Below are positions 49,694 to 59,436 of a stretch of 64,000 bases of DNA, in pieces. This stretch comes from CAZJYC01 sp964550165 (GTDB taxonomy: Bacteria > Acidobacteriota > Aminicenantia > Aminicenantales > Aminicenantaceae). The stretch is from assembly GCA_964550165.1 (NCBI GenBank), contig CAZJYC010000004.1:8837-72836 (forward strand). Direction: 5' to 3'. The notes below the pieces were generated by a model. That model ran no database searches and was not told where the DNA came from. It was given only the letters and a program-made list of their open reading frames with translations. Each line of letters begins with the position of its first letter. The first letter of the stretch is position 1. The position numbers and the translations under genes were made by a program.

Positions 49694-50968
49694 ATGACAA
49701 GCAACGTAAAAGTTTTGAGCACGTGTAAAAGAGAAATTGAAGTTGATATCTCGACCAACGAGGTCATGAGAGAATTTGAAAGGATTGTGACTCAATATTC
49801 CTCCGGAGCTAAAATCCCGGGATTCAGGCCTGGAAAGGCCCCGATTCCTATCATCAAGCAAAGGTTCTATCCGGAGATAAGAGATAATGTCATCAATTCT
49901 CTAGTGCCTAAGGCGCTAAGCCATGAGCTCAAAGTACAAAATCTGGATCCTGTGGCTATGCCCGTCGTGAGCGACCTTCACTTCAAGGAAGGAGATCCTC
50001 TTCATTTCAAAGCACAATTTGAAATCATGCCAGAGATCAAACTCCCTGAATACAAAAAAATTAAAGTTAAAAAGAAAAACACTTCGTTAACGGATAAAGA
50101 ACTTCAGCAAGCTTTGGAGGAGCTCCGGCAAAGGTCTGCCGAATACGCTCCTGTTGAGGGGAGGGGAGTGGTCGACGGCGATTATGTTATTGCAGAAGTG
50201 CGAGGAAAAGATTTGAAAACGAAAAAGATGCTCCCCATAGAGAAAGGAGTCATCCATGCCGGTCAACCCGAGAATGAAGATGTCCTGAATAAGAACCTGA
50301 TAGGATTAAAGCCCGGTGAAGTCAGAAATTTCTTGATTGATTTTGACCTGAACCATAAGAACAAAAAACTTGCAGGGAGAACAATCGAATACACCTTAAA
50401 GATCGTCTCGGTCAAAGAAAAAAAACTTCCAGAAATAACCGATGAATTCGCAAAGGATCTCGGAGAATTCACAGATTTGAATGCATTAAAAGAAAAAATA
50501 AGGGAGGAACTGGTTTACTCTAAGGAGAAAGAAGCCAAGAACGAGATGGCCGAGGAAATATTAAAAAAGATATCGGACCAACTCAGCATTGAACTGCCAG
50601 AAATTTTGGTTGACCAGGAATACAGAAGAGCCTTAAAGAACTTCCTATCTTCTCGCCCCCAGAAAGACCTGAAAAAAGAGGAACTTGAGCAACTTAAGAC
50701 TGAGGCCCAACAGAAGGCCGAACAAAATTTGAAGAATCATTTGATTTTGACAAAAATCGCCGAAAAAGAAGGGCTGACTGTTTCTGATCAAGAAATTCAT
50801 GAAGAATTTAAGGCCATCGCCAAAGCGAATAATGTTCCCTTGGCCAAGGTCGTGGACAGTGTTAACAGAGAAGGTAAGAGAGAAGAAATCCAAAGAAATC
50901 TTCAGCTTAAAAAGACAGTTGACTTTTTGGTTGAACAGGCTATAATAGAAAGTCAAGATTCTTCATGA
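49694..50968 (+). CDS. tig: Trigger factor
   Basis: 424 residues. Ribosome-binding N-terminal domain with the signature region GFRPGKAPIPIIKQRF, central FKBP-type peptidyl-prolyl isomerase domain (GDYVIAEVRG to YTLKIVSVKEKKLPEI), and long helical C-terminal arms. It binds nascent chains at the ribosome exit. It is followed at 67 bp by lon instead of the usual clpP-clpX. No strong ribosome-binding site precedes ATG 49694. Confidence 0.96.
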   Translation: MTSNVKVLSTCKREIEVDISTNEVMREFERIVTQYSSGAKIPGFRPGKAPIPIIKQRFYPEIRDNVINSLVPKALSHELKVQNLDPVAMPVVSDLHFKEGDPLHFKAQFEIMPEIKLPEYKKIKVKKKNTSLTDKELQQALEELRQRSAEYAPVEGRGVVDGDYVIAEVRGKDLKTKKMLPIEKGVIHAGQPENEDVLNKNLIGLKPGEVRNFLIDFDLNHKNKKLAGRTIEYTLKIVSVKEKKLPEITDEFAKDLGEFTDLNALKEKIREELVYSKEKEAKNEMAEEILKKISDQLSIELPEILVDQEYRRALKNFLSSRPQKDLKKEELEQLKTEAQQKAEQNLKNHLILTKIAEKEGLTVSDQEIHEEFKAIAKANNVPLAKVVDSVNREGKREEIQRNLQLKKTVDFLVEQAIIESQDSS

Positions 50969-51035
50969 AATTAATCCCCAGAACCGGTCAAATTTAGGAT
51001 GAGTTAAACTCTTCCTAAAAATTCGGAGCATAAAT

Positions 51036-53453
51036 ATGCAAAACGCCAACAATTACTCAGAAACGACGAGGAACATTTCTTTAATCCCGCTGAGGGACAT
51101 CGTTGTTTTCCCTTCCACCCTAGTTCCTTTCATCATCGGACGGCCATCCTCCATTCAAGCGCTCGAAATTGCGATAGAGAAAGACAAACTGATTTTCCTT
51201 GCCGCTCAAATGGATGCGTCTCTGGACAATCCCACGCCCAAGGATATTTATTCCATGGGTGTGATCGCCAAAATTATCCGTATTCTTAAGATGGACAACA
51301 ACAACGTCAAAGTTGTCGTCGAAGGGAAGAAAAGGGCAAGAATCATAGAATACCTCAGCACTTATCCTTTTTATCAAGTTTTGGCTAAAGAAATCAAAGA
51401 AATCGAGAGCGAAAGCAAAGAGTTGAAAGAAATATTGCAAAGAGTATTGGCCCTCTTCGAGGATTATCTCAAGCTCAGCCAGAATGCAAATTTCGAATCC
51501 ATTATTCCTGCATTGAGAGATAACACTCCTGACAGGATTACCGACATTATTTCCTCACACCTCTATCTTCCTTTAGAAGAAAAGCAGAATCTGTTGGAAA
51601 CAGTCAACAGCTTCGAAAGAATAAGACGGCTGAATTTTGTCTTAGAAAACGAAATACTGAAAATTAATTCCAGGCTGAAAAAAGAAGGAAAAAGCCGCCG
51701 AAAGGATCTTTTTAGGGAGGCTGGCCAAAAGGTTTTCCCCGCCGGGATTGGTTTTAAAAAAGAGGATCAGCCTAATGAAATCGAAGAGCTGAAGCGAAAG
51801 GTGATTCAAGCCAACATGCCCAAAGATGCCGAAGAGAAGGCTAATAAAGAAATAGAAAGGCTGGAATCTATGCCTCCGATGTCAGCAGAAGCGACAGTCT
51901 GCCGCAACTATCTGGACTGGCTCACCTCATTGCCCTGGAACAAAAAATCCAGGGAGAAGAGAGCCCTGGATGAAGCAGAAAAAATCCTAGATGAAGATCA
52001 TTATGGATTGGAGAAGGTCAAAGAAAGGATACTGGAGTATCTTTCGATTCGTCAGCTTGTTAAAAACCCGAAAGGCATCATTTTAGGCTTTATAGGCCCT
52101 CCGGGCGTAGGGAAGAGTTCGCTCGGCCGTTCGATCGCGCGAGCAACGGGAAGAAAATTCGTCCGTCTCTCTCTGGGCGGAGTGAGAGACGAAGCCGAAA
52201 TCCGAGGGCATAGAAGGACATACATCGGAGCCTATCCAGGAAGAATCATCCAGATGATAAAAAGAGCCGGAACAAAGAATCCTGTCTTCCTGCTGGACGA
52301 AGTGGATAAGATGAGCATGGATTTCAGAGGAGATCCAGCTTCGGCCTTGATGGAGGTCCTGGATCCTGAACAGAACAGCACTTTTCTCGACCATTACATA
52401 GATACCGATTTTGACCTTTCCCAAGTTATGTTCATCGTAACCGCGAACATGCTCGAACCCGTTCCTCGGCCTCTACTCGATAGAATGGAAGTCATCAGGA
52501 TCCCGGGATACACCGAAGATGAAAAACTGCAGATCGCCAAGCGCTTCCTGCTCCCCAAGCAGTTGAAAGCCCACGGCCTGAATGAGAACAACCTGAAAAT
52601 CACCGAAAAAGCCTTCATGAAACTCATTCGGGAGTACACAAAAGAAGCCGGTGTAAGGAATGTCGAACGCGAGATTAACTCCATATGCCGCAAAGTCGTT
52701 AAGAAAGTCGTATCCAAAGGCAAGTCCTACGAGGAAAAAGTGACCGACAAGGATCTCGAAAATTTTCTCGGCATTCCAAGATTCAGACGCTCAGAGATCG
52801 ACAAAAAAAATGAAATAGGTGTTGCCATAGGCATGGCCTGGACAGAATTTGGCGGAGAGCTATTAACATTTGAGGTGACAAAAGTCCATGGCAAAGGAAA
52901 CTTCACCCTGACAGGCCATCTTGGGGAAATCATGCAGGAATCCGCCCAGGCGGCTTTCAGCTATGTCAAAGGGAAAATCTATGAGCTGAATATCGCCAAG
53001 GATTTGCATAAAAATTACGATATTCACATCCATGTCCCAGAGGTCGCTACTCCCAAAGAAGGCCCTTCTGCCGGGATCACCATCGCCACATCGATCATCT
53101 CTCTGCTCACGGAAATCCCGGTCAACAAAAAAGTGGCCATGAGCGGAGAAATTACTCTGAAGGGAAAAGTCCTTCCGGTGGGCGGTATCAAAGAAAAACT
53201 ACTGGCTGCTCATCGCGAAGGGATTAAAGAGGCCATTCTTCCCCTTGATAATAAGCCGGACTTAAAAGATCTCCCAAAAAACATACTTGAGGAAATGAAA
53301 ATCCATTTTGTCGAAAACATGGATGAAGTCTTGAAAATCGCGCTGATACGGAAACTCCCCGAAAAACGTGAAAAGAAAAAAGTGGCAGTTCCTTCTGCGC
53401 TTCCAAAAAGGGAAGAAGGGGAGGGGCCCCAAGAGCCATCTTTAACTCATTGA
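51036..53453 (+). CDS. lon: ATP-dependent Lon protease
   Basis: 805 residues, full-length LonA. N-terminal substrate domain (LIPLRDIVVFPSTLVPFIIG), AAA+ domain with Walker A GPPGVGKSSLGRS, Walker B VFLLDEVDKM, sensor regions, and C-terminal protease domain with catalytic Ser in PKEGPSAGITIATS and catalytic Lys in a later GGIKEKLLAAHR region. It degrades damaged and regulatory proteins. The C-terminal tail has a run of Lys/Glu. AT-rich leader with GGAGC before the ATG. Confidence 0.97.
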   Translation: MQNANNYSETTRNISLIPLRDIVVFPSTLVPFIIGRPSSIQALEIAIEKDKLIFLAAQMDASLDNPTPKDIYSMGVIAKIIRILKMDNNNVKVVVEGKKRARIIEYLSTYPFYQVLAKEIKEIESESKELKEILQRVLALFEDYLKLSQNANFESIIPALRDNTPDRITDIISSHLYLPLEEKQNLLETVNSFERIRRLNFVLENEILKINSRLKKEGKSRRKDLFREAGQKVFPAGIGFKKEDQPNEIEELKRKVIQANMPKDAEEKANKEIERLESMPPMSAEATVCRNYLDWLTSLPWNKKSREKRALDEAEKILDEDHYGLEKVKERILEYLSIRQLVKNPKGIILGFIGPPGVGKSSLGRSIARATGRKFVRLSLGGVRDEAEIRGHRRTYIGAYPGRIIQMIKRAGTKNPVFLLDEVDKMSMDFRGDPASALMEVLDPEQNSTFLDHYIDTDFDLSQVMFIVTANMLEPVPRPLLDRMEVIRIPGYTEDEKLQIAKRFLLPKQLKAHGLNENNLKITEKAFMKLIREYTKEAGVRNVEREINSICRKVVKKVVSKGKSYEEKVTDKDLENFLGIPRFRRSEIDKKNEIGVAIGMAWTEFGGELLTFEVTKVHGKGNFTLTGHLGEIMQESAQAAFSYVKGKIYELNIAKDLHKNYDIHIHVPEVATPKEGPSAGITIATSIISLLTEIPVNKKVAMSGEITLKGKVLPVGGIKEKLLAAHREGIKEAILPLDNKPDLKDLPKNILEEMKIHFVENMDEVLKIALIRKLPEKREKKKVAVPSALPKREEGEGPQEPSLTH

Positions 53454-53540
53454 TATTAAATAAATTAATATATCTCTCAGTTAGACTCTAAACAGAATAT
53501 CCAGTTCAAAAATAATTGGCAAAAAGGAGAATAAATAAAA

Positions 53541-54821
53541 ATGAAAGAGTATAATTTAGCCCAACTCGAAGAAAAAGACATTGAAGAATTGCACAAAATT
53601 TCCGGACAGTTTGGTCTCTCAGAAGACGAAATCGAGGATTCAAACAAGCACAATCTCATCTTCAAGATTCTAGAAGCGCAGGCTAAAAAGAATGGATTGC
53701 TTTTTTCCGAAGGCGTCCTGGAATGTCTCGATGATGGTTTTGGCTTTCTCAGGGCCCCTGAATTCAGTTATTTGCCCAGTCATGACGATATCTATGTTTC
53801 TCCTTCCCAGATTCGAAAGTTTCAGCTTCGAACCGGCGATACGATATCAGGAATCGTCCGTGCGCCTAAAGACGGAGAGAAATATTTTGCCCTGATTAAA
53901 ATTGAGGCTATCAATTTTGCCCACCCTGAGATAGTTCTTGACTCCAGGAGAAATATATATTTTGACAATCTGACTCCTCTTTATCCCTTTGAAAAAATCA
54001 GGCTTGAGGATGGCGAAAAGAAAAATCTTAATGCGCGGGTCATGGACCTTTTAACCCCGATCGGCAAAGGTCAAAGAGGATTGATCGTTTCTCCTCCTCG
54101 AGCAGGAAAAACAACACTTTTGAAGACGATTGCCAAATCGATCGAAAAAAATCACCCCGAAATATTTCTTATTGTCCTCCTCGTCGCCGAGCGTCCAGAA
54201 GAAGTCACGGATTTCCAGAGGAGCATCAATGGCGAAGTGGTCGCATCAACGTTCGACGAGCCTCCGGCTCGAAATGCTCAGGTGGCCAACATTGTCTTGG
54301 AAAAAGCGAAAAGGCTTGTGGAGCTCAAAAAAGATGTCACCATTCTTCTCGACAGCATCACCCGCTTGGCCAGAGCCCATAATGCCATTATCCCGCCATC
54401 AGGAAAAGTCCTTTCTGGAGGAATTGACGCCAATGCATTGAACAAGCCAAAGAAATTCTTCGGCTCTGCCAGAAAAGTTGAAGAAGGAGGCAGCTTGACT
54501 ATCGTCGCCACCGCCCTGATCGATACCGGAAGCCGTATGGATGAAGTAATTTTTGAAGAGTTTAAGGGAACAGGAAACCTAGAAATAAATCTTGATAGAC
54601 GTCTTGTCGATAAGCGACTTTTTCCGGCTATAGATATCACTCGCTCTGGCACAAGAAAAGAAGAGCTTCTTATTGCAGATAACGATCTCAACAGAATTTG
54701 GATCCTGAGGAAGGTCCTTAGCCAGCTCAGCGAAGTTGAGTCGATGGAACTTCTTCTGGAAAAGATATCCAAGACCAAGACAAATGCCGATTTCTTGGAT
54801 GCGATGAGCAAGGGCCTCTAA
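53541..54821 (+). CDS. rho: Transcription termination factor Rho
   Basis: 426 residues. N-terminal Rho_N helix region, cold-shock-like RNA-binding domain (EGVLECLDDGFGFLRAPEFSY, DDIYVSPSQIRKF), and RecA-like ATPase with Walker A SPPRAGKTTLLK, VLLVAERPEEVTDFQR, DSITRLARAHN and GGIDANAL. It is a hexameric RNA-dependent helicase that ends transcription. AAAGGAG lies before the ATG. It is the last gene before the convergent parAB pair. Confidence 0.97.
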   Translation: MKEYNLAQLEEKDIEELHKISGQFGLSEDEIEDSNKHNLIFKILEAQAKKNGLLFSEGVLECLDDGFGFLRAPEFSYLPSHDDIYVSPSQIRKFQLRTGDTISGIVRAPKDGEKYFALIKIEAINFAHPEIVLDSRRNIYFDNLTPLYPFEKIRLEDGEKKNLNARVMDLLTPIGKGQRGLIVSPPRAGKTTLLKTIAKSIEKNHPEIFLIVLLVAERPEEVTDFQRSINGEVVASTFDEPPARNAQVANIVLEKAKRLVELKKDVTILLDSITRLARAHNAIIPPSGKVLSGGIDANALNKPKKFFGSARKVEEGGSLTIVATALIDTGSRMDEVIFEEFKGTGNLEINLDRRLVDKRLFPAIDITRSGTRKEELLIADNDLNRIWILRKVLSQLSEVESMELLLEKISKTKTNADFLDAMSKGL

Positions 54822-54874
54822 GAAAAAAGCTAAATATTTCCCACCTTTCAGCGATATTTATATAAGTTATTGAT

Positions 54875-54898
54875 AATAATATAATTATATTATTTTTG
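54875..54898. terminator. AT-only palindrome between rho and parB
   Basis: A perfect 20-base palindrome of A and T only (54875-54894) is followed by T residues. It may act as a weak bidirectional terminator or as an easily melted site between convergent genes. Confidence 0.35.
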
Positions 54899-54946
54899 CC
54901 GACTGTGTCGCATAAGGGATATTATGTAAACTATTATCAATTTTTT

Positions 54947-55783
54947 TTAAAAAATGCTTTCTTTTAATTTTTTTATTACCCTTAACAATGTCTCTATGAT
55001 CTCATCTCTTGTCACATTTGGCTTTCTGAATTCAATTTTTACCTTGAATTTATCATCCTTCTCTGCATAGTTGTAAATAAAAGCTCTTTCTTTTTTAATT
55101 TTTCCCTTGATCAACTTTGAAAGGTCTCTTGTATCTTCTCTTTTTAGCTCTCTTTTCTTTATGGCAGTAATGAGCTTTAGCATGTCGTTCATATCTTTCT
55201 GTTTGGCAATTTCTAATATCGTGCTTCGACTTTTAATCTTGTATTCATCGCACAATTTCCTGATCTCTTTCGGTATTTTACTGATGTTCATTATCTCTGT
55301 CACCGTCGACCTGGCTTTTCCTATCTTTCTTGAAATTTGTTCGTGGCTGTATCCATACAAATCCGACAAGGCTCTCAATCCATCGGCTTCTTCAAAAACA
55401 TCTAGATCTTTTCTCTGCATATTCTCGATCAAAGCCATCTCCATTGCTTCATTGTCAGAAACATTCATCTCAATACAAGGAAGTTCCTTCATTTTGATGT
55501 TTTTGGCAGCCACATAGCGTCTTTCGCCAGCGACGATCTCGTAGCGTTCGTTCTTTCTTCGGACAAGAATTGGTTCAAGTATTCCTTTTTCCTTGATCGA
55601 GGCCATAAGCTCCTGGATGTTTCCTAACTCTGTCCTTGCCTGTTGAGGACTCGGGTCGATTTCGTTTACTGGAATCATTCTGATTCTGGGGCTGGTAGAT
55701 CTTGAATCTATCAAGTCCACATAGTGGACATCATGCTTCATTTTTATATGCTCTGGCAGACCGCTTTTCTTAGCTCTTTGCAC
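54947..55783 (-). CDS. parB: ParB-like chromosome/plasmid partition protein
   Basis: 278 residues from GTG 55783, chosen because AGGAGG lies 9 bases upstream; longer frames run inside parA and lack that site. The N-terminal ParB domain has IDPSPQQAR, GILEPILVRRK, YEIVAGERRY and ALIENMQRKDL; the helix-turn-helix region is SHEQISRKIGKARSTVTEIM. The C-terminus is Lys-rich. ParB binds parS and drives CTP-dependent sliding. Its start overlaps the parA 3' end by 14 bases. Confidence 0.92.
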   Translation of the reverse strand: MQRAKKSGLPEHIKMKHDVHYVDLIDSRSTSPRIRMIPVNEIDPSPQQARTELGNIQELMASIKEKGILEPILVRRKNERYEIVAGERRYVAAKNIKMKELPCIEMNVSDNEAMEMALIENMQRKDLDVFEEADGLRALSDLYGYSHEQISRKIGKARSTVTEIMNISKIPKEIRKLCDEYKIKSRSTILEIAKQKDMNDMLKLITAIKKRELKREDTRDLSKLIKGKIKKERAFIYNYAEKDDKFKVKIEFRKPNVTRDEIIETLLRVIKKLKESIF

Positions 55784-56534
55784 GACCGATAACCTCCTCA
55801 GCAAGTTTCTTGTATTGAACCGCCCCCACCGAATTGGGAGCATAAGTAAATATCGATTCTTTATAGGCAGGGCTTTCTTCAAGTTTGACACTTTTCGATA
55901 TCATCGTTTTAAAAACTTTTTTTCCGAAAACACCTTTGATTCGGTCAACAACATCCTTTGAAATGTTCGTTCTTTTATCATGGAGCGTTATGAGCACTCC
56001 CAAGATTTCCAGTTTGGGATTTATATTCTTTCTTATTTTCTCAATAGTCTCAAGCAGGTCATCCGTTCCTTCCAGACTTAGATAAGACGATTGAATGGGA
56101 ATTATAATATGGGTTGCCGTCACCAAGGCGTTGATGGTTATCAGGCCAAGAGTGGGTGGAGTATCGATGATGATAAAATCGTAATCGTTCCTGATCGTTT
56201 CCACAACATCTCTCAAGCGGAAGTGTCCATCGATTTCGCCCAGCAGCATCGGCTCCAGCTTCGCCATCGATATTTTCGAAATGGCCACCTCAAGGCCTGG
56301 CACTGAAGACTTGACGATGATTTCTCTGATTTTCACGTTTGAATTCACCAAGACATCATAGAGTGACTTTTCATAGAGCGAGGGGTCTCTCACGCTGGAA
56401 ACTGTGCTATGCGCTTGAGGGTCGGTATCTACCAGAAGGGTGCTTTTTCCAAACAGGGCAATGGCGGAGGAGAGATTAAAAGCGGTTGTGGTCTTCCCTA
56501 CCCCTCCTTTTTGATTGGCGATGGCGATGATCAC
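55770..56534 (-). CDS. parA: ParA/Soj-type partition ATPase
   Basis: 254 residues. Deviant Walker A KGGVGKTTTAFNL (with the first Lys that defines the family), Walker A' DTDPQAHS and Walker B FIIIDTPPTLG. It drives segregation with ParB. It starts with ATG 56534 and is followed by overlapping parB. A promoter (56565-56593) and a palindrome (56618-56637) lie upstream. Confidence 0.95.
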   Translation of the reverse strand: MIIAIANQKGGVGKTTTAFNLSSAIALFGKSTLLVDTDPQAHSTVSSVRDPSLYEKSLYDVLVNSNVKIREIIVKSSVPGLEVAISKISMAKLEPMLLGEIDGHFRLRDVVETIRNDYDFIIIDTPPTLGLITINALVTATHIIIPIQSSYLSLEGTDDLLETIEKIRKNINPKLEILGVLITLHDKRTNISKDVVDRIKGVFGKKVFKTMISKSVKLEESPAYKESIFTYAPNSVGAVQYKKLAEEVIGRAKS

Positions 56535-56564
56535 ATTTACGCTCCGGACGGAAATACAGAAAGT

Positions 56565-56593
56565 AAAATATAAAAAATAGACCTAAATTGCAA
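56565..56593 (-). promoter_or_regulatory. Promoter candidate of parAB
   Basis: On the minus strand, TTGCAA (56593-56588), 17-base spacer and TATTTT (56570-56565), about 30 bases before the parA ATG. Confidence 0.5.
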
Positions 56594-56617
56594 GAACAAA
56601 ATAGAAAATTATTCAAG

Positions 56618-56637
56618 AATGTCGGCCTGCCGACATT
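56618..56637. promoter_or_regulatory. Palindromic site upstream of parA, candidate operator or parS
   Basis: AATGTCGGC and GCCGACATT form a perfect 9-bp inverted repeat with a 2-base centre. It lies 25 bases upstream of the -35 of parAB, in very AT-rich DNA, and does not match the consensus TGTTTCACGTGAAACA parS. Candidate for ParA or ParB binding. Confidence 0.45.
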
Positions 56638-56724
56638 TTAAAATAAATTTTTGAAAATAAATAAATTATGAAATCATACCCCTCATTTACTCCGAAGACG
56701 TTTAATATGATTTTTAAGGAGATT

Positions 56725-57150
56725 CTATCCGCAAAATTGGCGCACATATTGTTCTATGGCAGATTTCCAGGCGAAGTACGCTTTTCCTTTCAAGTGTAGT
56801 CCGTCTTTGGTGTATTCCGGATTGAGTTTATTATCTTCGACAATAAACAAAGAATGTAAATCGACATGATTCACGCCAAGCTCCTTGGCCCCTTGCTTTA
56901 AAGAATCATTAATCGCGAGAATTTCCGCCGTTTTGTTCGTATGATCGGGTGCCGGGCCAAAATCAGGATTGACAGGCAGAAAAATTTTAGGAAAAATTTT
57001 CGACCTCGGAGATTTTTCCTGGACAGTCTGAATGATCCTTTTTATCTTCGAAACAATAGGGTCACCTGTCTTCCCGCGTTCAAGATCGTTAACCACGATC
57101 ATCAAAAAATTTTTTTGGGGGATGGGAACCGACGACATCGCCCAGCTCAA
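56725..57150 (-). pseudogene. Truncated SGNH/GDSL-type hydrolase
   Basis: 141 codons from TTG 57150. The C-terminal half of an SGNH hydrolase is present (FLMIVVNDLERG resembling block III IGxNDL, then KIFLPVNPD and the catalytic Asp-His block DGLHLKGKAY). The first blocks with the nucleophile GDS and block II Gly are absent. The open frame continues upstream of 57150 as a hydrophobic stretch (VIAVFFFSPFFYFSTLSWA) that reads like a leader, so a signal-like piece may be joined directly to the middle of the enzyme by a deletion. Confidence 0.65.
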
Positions 57151-57627
57151 CGTCGAAAAGTAGAAAAACGGAGAGAAAAAAAGAACACGGCAATAACAGT
57201 TTTGTGATATTCAGAAAGGTATTTTTTTGCTCTGACAAATCTTAGAAAAAGCAAAAAAGAAAGAATATGAAGGCTAAGATCTGAGCACTTATTTTCTAAC
57301 TAATTGAAAATAAATAAGATAAAATGGCTTTATGGCAGAAAGAATATTTAAATTATTGATATCAAATAAATTATAAGCGGATAACATGCATAAAATAATA
57401 CAAATTTCAAATTTATTAGCCTTAAAAAGATGAGAATTTGGATATCAAATTAACCTAAATTAGAAAATATTTTAATTCGCAAGCCTTATAATATGTTTAA
57501 TCGTCTTTTAACTGCCTGTTATTATTAGAATTATTTGTATTTTGTGTTATCATATTCTAAGTTTTTAACGTCGGACAAGCATACCAGAAAGAATCTTAAA
57601 GGAGCTCCCCTGCCCTTTGCCCGGGTC
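57151..57627. other. Very AT-rich intergenic region
   Basis: About 480 bases with long A/T stretches and the word GATATCAAAT twice (near 57358 and 57441). No gene, tRNA or clear DnaA boxes are seen. The part nearest 57150 may encode the leader of the truncated SGNH gene. Confidence 0.4.
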
Positions 57628-59130
57628 TTATTTTTTCAGAACCAAAGGGAATAATTCTGATTCGGCTCTCCCCTTCCCCATGATCTCCATGACCCTAGCC
57701 ACCACCTCTGGTCTCGCATCTGCGACGCTGTGTTTCTCGCCGGGGTCATCCCTCAAGTTATACAACTCGAGCTTCTCCGCCACTGTTTTCCGGAAAGCCT
57801 TCCAAACGCCCAAGCGAACGGCCTGGCTCCCATGGTATTCCCAGTAAAGGTACTCATGCTTGTCCTGCTTCTTGAATTGTCCCAAGAGCTCGGGCAGCAA
57901 TGAAATGCCATCAATCTCTTCAGGTGGTTCTGCTCCTGCAAGCTCCAAAAAAGTGGGAAGAAAATCCCAGAAGGCAGAGACATGGCCGCTTACCGTGCCT
58001 GGCTTTATTCTGCCTGGCCAGCGAGCGATCAGCGGAACACGAATCCCGCCTTCATAGAGAGAAGCCTTCAATCCTCGTAAGGGTCCTGTACTCATGAAAA
58101 ATTCAGAATCTGTCCCACCGTTGAATGTCGGGCCATTGTCGCTCGAAAAAACAACCAAAGTCGTTTCATCGATTCCCAGCTCTCTCAAAAGGGCCATGAC
58201 CCAGCCAATTTCCCTGTCCATCCGAGTGATCATGGCGGCATACGCAGCTCGCGGTGTGGGATGGGGCAAGTAGCCCTTATCGCCCTTGTACGGAGTTTCC
58301 GGGAATACTCCCTCGTATTCTTTAAGCGAATCCTCTGGCACTTGGAGTGCTGCATGAGGAACAGGGAAAGGCAAATAGAGGAAAAAAGGCTTGCCTGCGC
58401 TGGCCCGGATAAAACTGAGTGCCTCTTTGACCATCAGGTCTATAGAATACTGTTTGCCCTTATAGATTTCATAGGAAGTTTTTTCATAAGGATTTTTATC
58501 CTCAGGCAATCTCTGATGGGGAAAGAAATACTCATTCCCTTCAAGGACGACTTTCTCTCCGTTTCGCCACAGATGGGTGGGATAATAACTATGAGCAAGA
58601 CGCTGACAGAGATAGCCAAACCAGTGGTCGAAACCCTGGTTGTTCGGCTCGCCTGAACTTCCCGGTCCACCCAAGCCCCATTTGCCGATGACTCCAGTGG
58701 CGTAGCCTGCTTTTTGCAGAATTGTCCCGATGGTGGTGGTGTCGGGCAACAGCGGACGCTGACCTTCTAGGTTGGGATCCCTCCAGACCTCGCCCCTCTC
58801 CGCCATCTCGTCGTTGTCACGGATATAGCAATGGCCCGTGTGCCGGCCGGTCAAGAGCGCGCAGCGTGAAGGAGCGCAGACCGGACTGCCTGAGTAGTGC
58901 TGGGTGAACCTCATGCCTTGAGCAGCCAATCTGTCTATGTTGGGTGTTCTAATCTTTTCCTGGCCGTAGCATCCCAGCTCGCCATAACCAAGGTCATCGG
59001 CCAGGATAAAAATGATGTTTGGCTTTTTGACGCTTCGTTTGGCGCAAAACTCAAACTGCGGCACTGCCACGGCGGCCGCAGCCATGCCGAGTGTCTTTAG
59101 AAAATTGCGACGGCTGAAGTTTGAATTCAT
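57628..59130 (-). CDS. Type I formylglycine sulfatase, Tat-exported
   Basis: 500 residues. The start is FSRRNFLKTLGMAAAAVAVP, a twin-arginine signal. Next comes IIFILADDLGYGELGCYG with metal-binding Asp pair, then the active-site CAPSRCALLTG with Cys85 for formylglycine conversion, and the DNGPTF region for metal. It removes sulfate esters from sugars or other substrates. GAGGAGCAAGAGG precedes ATG. It is the downstream gene of the minus-strand GH29-GH2-sulfatase series, separated from GH2 by a repeat element. Confidence 0.94.
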   Translation of the reverse strand: MNSNFSRRNFLKTLGMAAAAVAVPQFEFCAKRSVKKPNIIFILADDLGYGELGCYGQEKIRTPNIDRLAAQGMRFTQHYSGSPVCAPSRCALLTGRHTGHCYIRDNDEMAERGEVWRDPNLEGQRPLLPDTTTIGTILQKAGYATGVIGKWGLGGPGSSGEPNNQGFDHWFGYLCQRLAHSYYPTHLWRNGEKVVLEGNEYFFPHQRLPEDKNPYEKTSYEIYKGKQYSIDLMVKEALSFIRASAGKPFFLYLPFPVPHAALQVPEDSLKEYEGVFPETPYKGDKGYLPHPTPRAAYAAMITRMDREIGWVMALLRELGIDETTLVVFSSDNGPTFNGGTDSEFFMSTGPLRGLKASLYEGGIRVPLIARWPGRIKPGTVSGHVSAFWDFLPTFLELAGAEPPEEIDGISLLPELLGQFKKQDKHEYLYWEYHGSQAVRLGVWKAFRKTVAEKLELYNLRDDPGEKHSVADARPEVVARVMEIMGKGRAESELFPLVLKK

Positions 59131-59155
59131 CCTCTTGCTCCTCAGAAGAAAAAGC

Positions 59156-59385
59156 CTGGAATGTCCTCGCTCCAGTCAGATTTTTAACGCTATTCCCCTG
59201 CCGTCCACTCGGTGGTCTCGGGACTGCGCCTGCTCGCCGTGTCTTCATCGTATGGCTTAGCAATATTAATGCCTCTATGCTTTTTCAGGCTTACGCTCAA
59301 ATGTCTCGACTGGACGACTCTGTCGGCTTCGCTCAAGGACGACTCGGAAAAGCTAAATATTCCCATGTGGCTCGTCCCTCCCTGG
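59156..59385 (+). repeat. Dispersed palindromic intergenic repeat, diverged copy 5
   Basis: Shares TCCTCGCTCC, GATTTTTAACGC, CTGCTCGCCG and the GCTAAAT region with copies 1 and 2, but with many substitutions. It lies between sulfatase and GH2. Confidence 0.6.
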
Positions 59386-59436
59386 CTTTCTACGAATAAA
59401 ACGAAGTTCTCATTCACCCATAAAATTTAAAAGAGA

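Noticed and set aside
51000..51015. GAGTTAAACTC upstream of lon as an HspR (HAIR) operator
   Set aside because: The half-sites are spaced by 3 rather than about 7 bases and lack the flanking CTT/AAG.
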